Of a stretch of DNA of 17,251 nt, positions 13,705 to 17,251 are shown in pieces. The translations under genes were made by a program, and so were the position numbers. The DNA is from Thermoproteota archaeon. Its GTDB lineage: Archaea > Korarchaeota > Korarchaeia > B14-G2. A model generated the notes under the pieces. It was not told the DNA's origin and made no database searches. It was given only the letters and a program-made list of their open reading frames with translations. The number at the start of each line of letters is the position of its first letter. Positions within the stretch are counted from its first letter, which is position 1. The stretch is taken from NCBI GenBank assembly GCA_003661385.1, contig QMWA01000015.1:1-17251 (forward strand). Direction: 5' to 3'.

Positions 13705-14751
13705 TTGGATCCGCTTGCTGAGCTGATGCAGGCTGTCAAAGCCAGAGGTAGGGGAGCTGCAATCGGATACGTGTGCAGCTATACCCCTGAGGAGCTGCTT
13801 GAAGCCTCAGGTGAAAGCTACACTAGGGTGATTGGCTCCAACAGCACTGAGCTAGCTGACTCAGCCATACCAACCTTCACATGCAGGTTTGCTAGGCGGT
13901 GTCTGCAGCAGATGCTGGAGGGAGAGCTCAAGCGTGTAGTCGGAGCATATACCTGCGACACAGTCAGGGGGGTTGCAAGCATAGCAAGCTGGAGAGGAGT
14001 TGAATCCTGCTTCATCAACATACCTAGAGACATAAGCAAGAAGAGGAGCTTGGAGTATCTTGTTAGGGAGCTTGAGAAGCTAGCGGAGTTCCTCGGGGCA
14101 GCAGAGGGTGGGGTCGAGGAGGCTATCGAGGTGTGTGAGGAGGACAGGAGGGCTGTGATGAGGCTTGCTGAGCTTAGAGCAGTGGAGGAGCCTCCAGTCA
14201 CAGGGGTGGAAGCCTACCTAGTTGAGCTAAGCGGGATGCTCATGCCAAAGAGGAGACATCTGGAGCTGGTTCAAGAGCTGCTGGATACGCTGCCCTCTAG
14301 GAGTGGAGCCACTGGAGCTAGGGTCATGCTGATTGGCAGCACCCTGACGAACATCAAGCTGCTAGAAGCCATTGAGGCGGAGGGCTGTGTTGTCGTATAC
14401 GATGACCTCTGCACTGGATGCAGGTTCTACTGGGGGCTAGCACCAGCTTCAGGTAAGCCTCTTGAGAGGATAGCAGCCAGGTACGTCAGTAGAGCTAAGT
14501 GCCCCTGTGTCACACCGTTCTCTGAGAGAGCAGAGTACATCACTGAGCAAGCCAGGAGGTTTAGGGTTCAGGGCGCTATATTCCTGCTTCAGAAGTTCTG
14601 TGACCCCCACCTGTTCGAGTACCCTGCGTTAAGGGAGAGGCTTGAGTCCATCGGCGTAGAGACCATGCTCTTTGAAACTGAGGAGGGGGAGGCTGAGGTT
14701 GAGAAGCTCAGGATAGCTGTCGGAGGCTTCATAGAGAGGCTTGGTGGCTGA
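13705..14751 (+). CDS. 2-hydroxyacyl-CoA dehydratase/benzoyl-CoA reductase family, BcrC/HgdB-like subunit
   Basis: A 348-residue subunit of the ATP-driven radical Fe-S enzymes that either dehydrate (R)-2-hydroxyacyl-CoA or reduce aromatic/enoyl acyl-CoA. Family blocks are GYVCSYTPEELLEASG (from residue 21), TFTCRF (C60), YTCDT (C84), YDDLCTGCRFYWG (C236, C239), AKCPC (C266, C268) and KFCDPHLFEYP (C299). C60, C236 and C299 match the positions that ligate the [4Fe-4S] cluster in the family. The DDLCTG-R-Y/F pattern is nearer to BcrC and YjiM-like proteins than to HgdB or FldC as I recall them. The start is TTG at 13705 with no good ribosome binding site; ATG 13726 is an alternative. The downstream gene begins one base after the stop, so the pair is made together as a heterodimer. 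Confidence 0.88.
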   Translation: MDPLAELMQAVKARGRGAAIGYVCSYTPEELLEASGESYTRVIGSNSTELADSAIPTFTCRFARRCLQQMLEGELKRVVGAYTCDTVRGVASIASWRGVESCFINIPRDISKKRSLEYLVRELEKLAEFLGAAEGGVEEAIEVCEEDRRAVMRLAELRAVEEPPVTGVEAYLVELSGMLMPKRRHLELVQELLDTLPSRSGATGARVMLIGSTLTNIKLLEAIEAEGCVVVYDDLCTGCRFYWGLAPASGKPLERIAARYVSRAKCPCVTPFSERAEYITEQARRFRVQGAIFLLQKFCDPHLFEYPALRERLESIGVETMLFETEEGEAEVEKLRIAVGGFIERLGG

Positions 14752-14752
14752 G

Positions 14753-15955
14753 ATGAGGGCTAGCAGGCTGGCTTCAGCTAGGGAGATATCCTATGCCATA
14801 GGGGCTAGAGTGCTTGCTGCAAAGCTCTACAGAGAGCAGGGTGGGAAGGTAGCTTGGGTGACAGCACTGAGCCCAGTTGAGGTGCTCTACGCTGCTGGCA
14901 TCATGCCACTCTACCCGGAGCAGTACTCTGCTGCATGCGGTGCATTCAAGACCTCACTTAAGCTAGTGGAGAAAGCTGAGGAAGCAGGCTACTCACAGGA
15001 CTTATGCTCCTACTTCAGGTGCCACATTGGCCACGTGCTCTCTGGAGAGGGGCCTTTAGGGGGGCTTGCTAAGCCTGACATCCTTCTTCTCTCAGGAAAT
15101 CTCTGCCTTACCAGGGTGAAGTGGTGGGAGATCCTCTCAGAGAAGCTTAAGGCTCCGCTTTTCCACCTTGATATCCCCTTTGTAGCAGAGGAGGACAGCT
15201 GGCACCTCGAGTATGTCAGGTGGCAGATCGAGGAGCTAATGGAGTTCCTAGCTGAAGCCGGGGTTGAGGTCACGCTAGATAGCCTGAAGAGGAGCGTTGA
15301 GCTCTCAGATGAGGCTTCTAAGCTCTGGAATGAGGTCATGGACCTCAGGAAGGTGAGGCCATGCCCGATGGGGGCTAGAGACGCGTTCACAAGTATGTTC
15401 CTGATAGTGACATGCCCAGGACACCCTGTTGCAGTCGTCCTCCTCAAGAGGCTGCTCAAGGAGGTCAGGGAGAGGGTAGCTGATGGCAGGGGAGCACTCG
15501 AGGAGGAGAAGTTCAGGGTTATGCTGGATAACATACCGACATGGTATGACCTGTGGTTTGTCGACTACCTGGAGGAAAGAGGAGCAATATCAGTGGCGGA
15601 GACATACACTTACTCAGTGTGGTCTCCTAGGCTAGACTTCTCTAAGCCTCTTGAGAGCTTAGCTAGGAAGTACCTCTATGCAGGGCTTAATGAGAGCTTT
15701 GAGAGGAGGATAAAGGCTGCACTAGAGGTAGCTAAGGAGTTTGAGGTAGATGGGGCGGTGATCCACGTGAACAGAAGCTGCAAGCCATACTCATCTTGGG
15801 CTTACGAGCTCAAGAACGCCCTTAGAGATGAGCTTGAGATCCCAAGTGCAGTGTTTGAGGCTGACATGACAGACCCCAGGGTGTTCTCCAGAGAGCAGGT
15901 CAGGACTAGGCTAGATGCCTTAATAGAGGCGATGAGTGAGAGGGCTAGGAGGTAG
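14753..15955 (+). CDS. 2-hydroxyacyl-CoA dehydratase/benzoyl-CoA reductase family, BcrB/HgdA-like subunit
   Basis: A 400-residue partner of the previous subunit. It opens with a helix, then VAWVTALSPVEVLYAAGIMPLYPEQYSAACGA, the family signature; AGYSQDLCSYFRCHIGH carries C85, SGNLCLTRVKWW carries C118, and HVNRSCKPYSSW carries C343. The RSCKPYS element and the FEADMTDPRVFSREQVRTRLDA ending are what I know from BcrB/BadE-type benzoyl-CoA reductase subunits, which makes a reductase-like member more likely than a plain dehydratase, though not certain. The three cysteines would hold one [4Fe-4S] cluster; the acyl-CoA site would lie between the two subunits. ATG 14753 is one base behind the previous stop; upstream in-frame TTG and GTG codons overlap the preceding gene and are unlikely. 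The glutamine amidotransferase gene follows after 3 bases. Confidence 0.88.
   Translation: MRASRLASAREISYAIGARVLAAKLYREQGGKVAWVTALSPVEVLYAAGIMPLYPEQYSAACGAFKTSLKLVEKAEEAGYSQDLCSYFRCHIGHVLSGEGPLGGLAKPDILLLSGNLCLTRVKWWEILSEKLKAPLFHLDIPFVAEEDSWHLEYVRWQIEELMEFLAEAGVEVTLDSLKRSVELSDEASKLWNEVMDLRKVRPCPMGARDAFTSMFLIVTCPGHPVAVVLLKRLLKEVRERVADGRGALEEEKFRVMLDNIPTWYDLWFVDYLEERGAISVAETYTYSVWSPRLDFSKPLESLARKYLYAGLNESFERRIKAALEVAKEFEVDGAVIHVNRSCKPYSSWAYELKNALRDELEIPSAVFEADMTDPRVFSREQVRTRLDALIEAMSERARR
15948..15953 (+). promoter_or_regulatory. ribosome binding site of the amidotransferase gene
   Basis: GGAGGT lies in the last codons of the BcrB-like gene, 5 bases before the ATG at 15959. It fixes the start and indicates efficient coupled translation. 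Confidence 0.7.
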
Positions 15956-15958
15956 GAC

Positions 15959-16555
15959 ATGAGAATACTCGTGGTGAATCTGTACCTAGATAGGGAGAGG
16001 CATGGAAGCAGCTTCAGCAGGCTCCTCAGTGAGCTAGAGAAGGCTTCAGGTGCCATGCTTGAGCCAATATACTACACTGAAGTAGGTGATATAGGAGGCT
16101 ATGACTGCGTGGTACTCAGTGGGACAGAAGGCTACCTAAGCGAGGAGGAGACCACCAGAAGGTTCAGCAAGCTTGCTTCAGCCATCAGAGAGTCTGAGAC
16201 TCCTGTACTCGGCGTATGCGGAGGGCACCAGCTGATTGGGGTAGCATACTCGAGTAGAGTAGTGAGCTTAGGTAAGCTGGTCAAGGGGTATAGGGAGGTC
16301 AGGGTTCTGGTTGATGACGAGGTGTTTGATGGGCTCCCAGAGACCATAGTTGTATGTGAGAGCCACAGGGAGTGTGTTGAGAGGCTCCCAGAGGGCTTCA
16401 CCAAGCTGGCTTCCTCAAGCGACACTGAAATAGAGGCAATGAAGCTCAAGCACCCACTCAGGTATGGCTTCCAGTTCCACCCCGAGAGAAGCGATGAAAA
16501 GCACCCTCATGGCAGAGTGATACTCGAGAACTTCTTCAGGATCCTGCGTAGGTGA
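15959..16555 (+). CDS. stand-alone class I glutamine amidotransferase
   Basis: A 198-residue class I (triad) glutaminase, similar in outline to the glutaminase subunit of archaeal GMP synthase. It would hydrolyse glutamine and hand ammonia to a partner synthetase, or act as a hydrolase on a gamma-glutamyl compound. The triad is visible: nucleophile C87 in GVCGGHQ, and H174 and E176 in FQFHPE. LSGTEGY replaces the common LSGGP oxyanion strand of GuaA, and the EYG element of GuaA is absent, so this is probably not the GuaA subunit. No synthetase domain or partner gene is in the window. It is the last gene of the acyl-CoA ligase/BcrC/BcrB-like series, 3 bases behind the BcrB-like gene. Its 3' end overlaps the convergent carbonic-anhydrase-like gene by 20 bases. 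Confidence 0.85.
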   Translation: MRILVVNLYLDRERHGSSFSRLLSELEKASGAMLEPIYYTEVGDIGGYDCVVLSGTEGYLSEEETTRRFSKLASAIRESETPVLGVCGGHQLIGVAYSSRVVSLGKLVKGYREVRVLVDDEVFDGLPETIVVCESHRECVERLPEGFTKLASSSDTEIEAMKLKHPLRYGFQFHPERSDEKHPHGRVILENFFRILRR

Positions 16556-17093
16556 GGAAGCCGCTGACATGAGACTTAGCCAGCCTATGGTAGAATAAGG
16601 CGTGGTTTCTTATCATCGAGTAGGCTACGTCATCCACCTTCTTCACTGCCTTAGCTGGGACACCTACCACAACAGACCTAGGAGGCACCTTCATGCCCTC
16701 GAGAACTACAGCGCCCATCCCGACTATAGACCCCTCTCCGATCACTGCCTGGTTGAAGACCACCGCCCTCACCCCGATCATGACTGTGTCCTCTACTCTG
16801 CAGCCGTGGACTACTGCTCCGTGAGCTATGGTCACGTAGCTCCCGACCTCAACTGGAGTGTGTGAGACTAGCTTGCTGCCCTCATATATGTCTCCACCGT
16901 GGAGCACAGCGTTTTCCTGGATGTTGGTGTACTCCCCTACCCTTATCCTGGCGACATCTCCCCTCAGGACTGCTCCAGGGAAGACTGAGCTTCCTCTTCC
17001 GATTTCCACGTCTCCTACAATGAGGGCTTGAGGCGATATCATGGCTTCAGGGTGTATCTTAGGCCTCTTACCCTTGTACTCGAGTATAGGCAT
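16536..17093 (-). CDS. gamma-carbonic-anhydrase family protein (left-handed beta helix)
   Basis: A 185-residue hexapeptide-repeat protein of the gamma-carbonic anhydrase/YrdA/PaaY group, normally a trimer with zinc between subunits. The zinc ligands are present: H65 (NAVLHG), H91 and H96 (IAHGAVVHGC), together with R44/D46 (RGD) and Q59, which match the active-site residues of the Cam enzyme. The acidic loop of Cam is missing, as in CamH and PaaY. A 15-residue insertion (about 67-80, GGDIYEGSKLVSHTP) sits at the turn after H65. It starts one base after the stop of the activator ATPase gene, so it is co-transcribed with it. PaaY-type members hydrolyse CoA thioesters in phenylacetate metabolism, so a thioesterase role is an alternative to CO2 hydration here. 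Confidence 0.88.
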   Translation of the reverse strand: MPILEYKGKRPKIHPEAMISPQALIVGDVEIGRGSSVFPGAVLRGDVARIRVGEYTNIQENAVLHGGDIYEGSKLVSHTPVEVGSYVTIAHGAVVHGCRVEDTVMIGVRAVVFNQAVIGEGSIVGMGAVVLEGMKVPPRSVVVGVPAKAVKKVDDVAYSMIRNHALFYHRLAKSHVSGFLTYAGS

Positions 17094-17094
17094 C

Positions 17095-17251
17095 TCATCT
17101 CACCTTCTCCAGTGCTATCACAGCAGCTCCTAGAGCACCTACCACCTGAGGGTCTATGGGAGGCTTCTTAACTTCTATCCCAAGCTTCTCCTCTAGAGCC
17201 TTGAGGAAACCCTCGTTCTTTGCTACACCACCTGTGACGACGACATCCCTC
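17095..17251 (-). CDS. activator ATPase of dehydratase/reductase (BcrA/BadF/HgdC family), C-terminus only
   Basis: Only the last 51 codons are inside the window; the gene runs off the right edge. The reading VVVTGGVAKNEGFLKALEEK and the ending PPIDPQVVGALGAAVIALEKVR are the textbook C-terminus of the BadF/BadG/BcrA/BcrD/HgdC family: the nucleotide-binding TGGVAKN motif, then the PQ-x-x-GALGAA helix. These ASKHA-fold homodimeric (or BcrAD heterodimeric) proteins hold one [4Fe-4S] cluster between subunits and use ATP hydrolysis to push a low-potential electron into the dehydratase or reductase. Its closeness to the BcrC/BcrB-like genes, although on the other strand, makes it their likely activator. 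The cluster cysteines lie in the unseen part. It is 1 base upstream of the gamma-carbonic-anhydrase-like gene. Confidence 0.9.
   Translation of the reverse strand, partial: RDVVVTGGVAKNEGFLKALEEKLGIEVKKPPIDPQVVGALGAAVIALEKVR

Noticed and set aside
15010-15534. 174-codon open frame antisense to the BcrB-like gene.
   Set aside because: Serine/leucine-rich, without a start signal or recognisable domain; the opposite strand is clearly coding.

Overview
This 17.25 kb window looks like chromosomal DNA of a thermophilic archaeon, probably of the TACK group (Thermoproteota/Korarchaeota relatives). The signs are adjacent geranylgeranyl diphosphate synthase and isopentenyl phosphate kinase genes (archaeal lipid synthesis), a four-subunit ferredoxin-dependent 2-oxoacid oxidoreductase, dense AGG/AGA arginine and ATA isoleucine codons, GTG and TTG starts, archaeal TATA boxes close to start codons, and very tight gene packing. 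I cannot name the genus. Essentially every base is accounted for; no gap exceeds about 130 bases. I see no rRNA, tRNA, CRISPR array or insertion sequence.

Left part (1-3455): the 3' end of a GNAT acetyltransferase gene, then a compact porCDAB operon (gamma, delta, alpha, beta) encoding a pyruvate-type 2-oxoacid:ferredoxin oxidoreductase that makes acyl-CoA and reduced ferredoxin. Converging on it is a decayed GH3-type acyl-adenylating enzyme gene (3452-4532, minus strand) with two frameshifts, one in-frame TAG and a missing C-terminus.

Middle (4628-11869): a TIM-barrel-like protein; a PurM/HypE/ThiL-superfamily protein; then an unknown gene, GGPP synthase and isopentenyl phosphate kinase as an isoprenoid group; two tandem zinc-ribbon/OB-fold (DUF35) genes whose last 69 coding bases are identical; a lipoate-protein ligase A with a small hypothetical gene upstream; and a zinc-ribbon hypothetical protein.

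Right part (12002-17251): the most interesting region. An acyl-CoA ligase (FadD-like) is followed by two subunits of the 2-hydroxyacyl-CoA dehydratase/benzoyl-CoA reductase family (BcrC/HgdB-like and BcrB/HgdA-like) and a stand-alone class I glutamine amidotransferase. Running towards them is a gene pair for a gamma-carbonic-anhydrase-like protein and the C-terminal end of the BcrA/HgdC-type ATPase activator that drives such enzymes. Read together, the genes suggest a route in which an acid is activated to its CoA thioester and then reduced or dehydrated by an ATP-dependent radical Fe-S enzyme, with reduced ferredoxin (as made by the Por enzyme) a plausible electron source. Substrate and reaction cannot be told from sequence alone.
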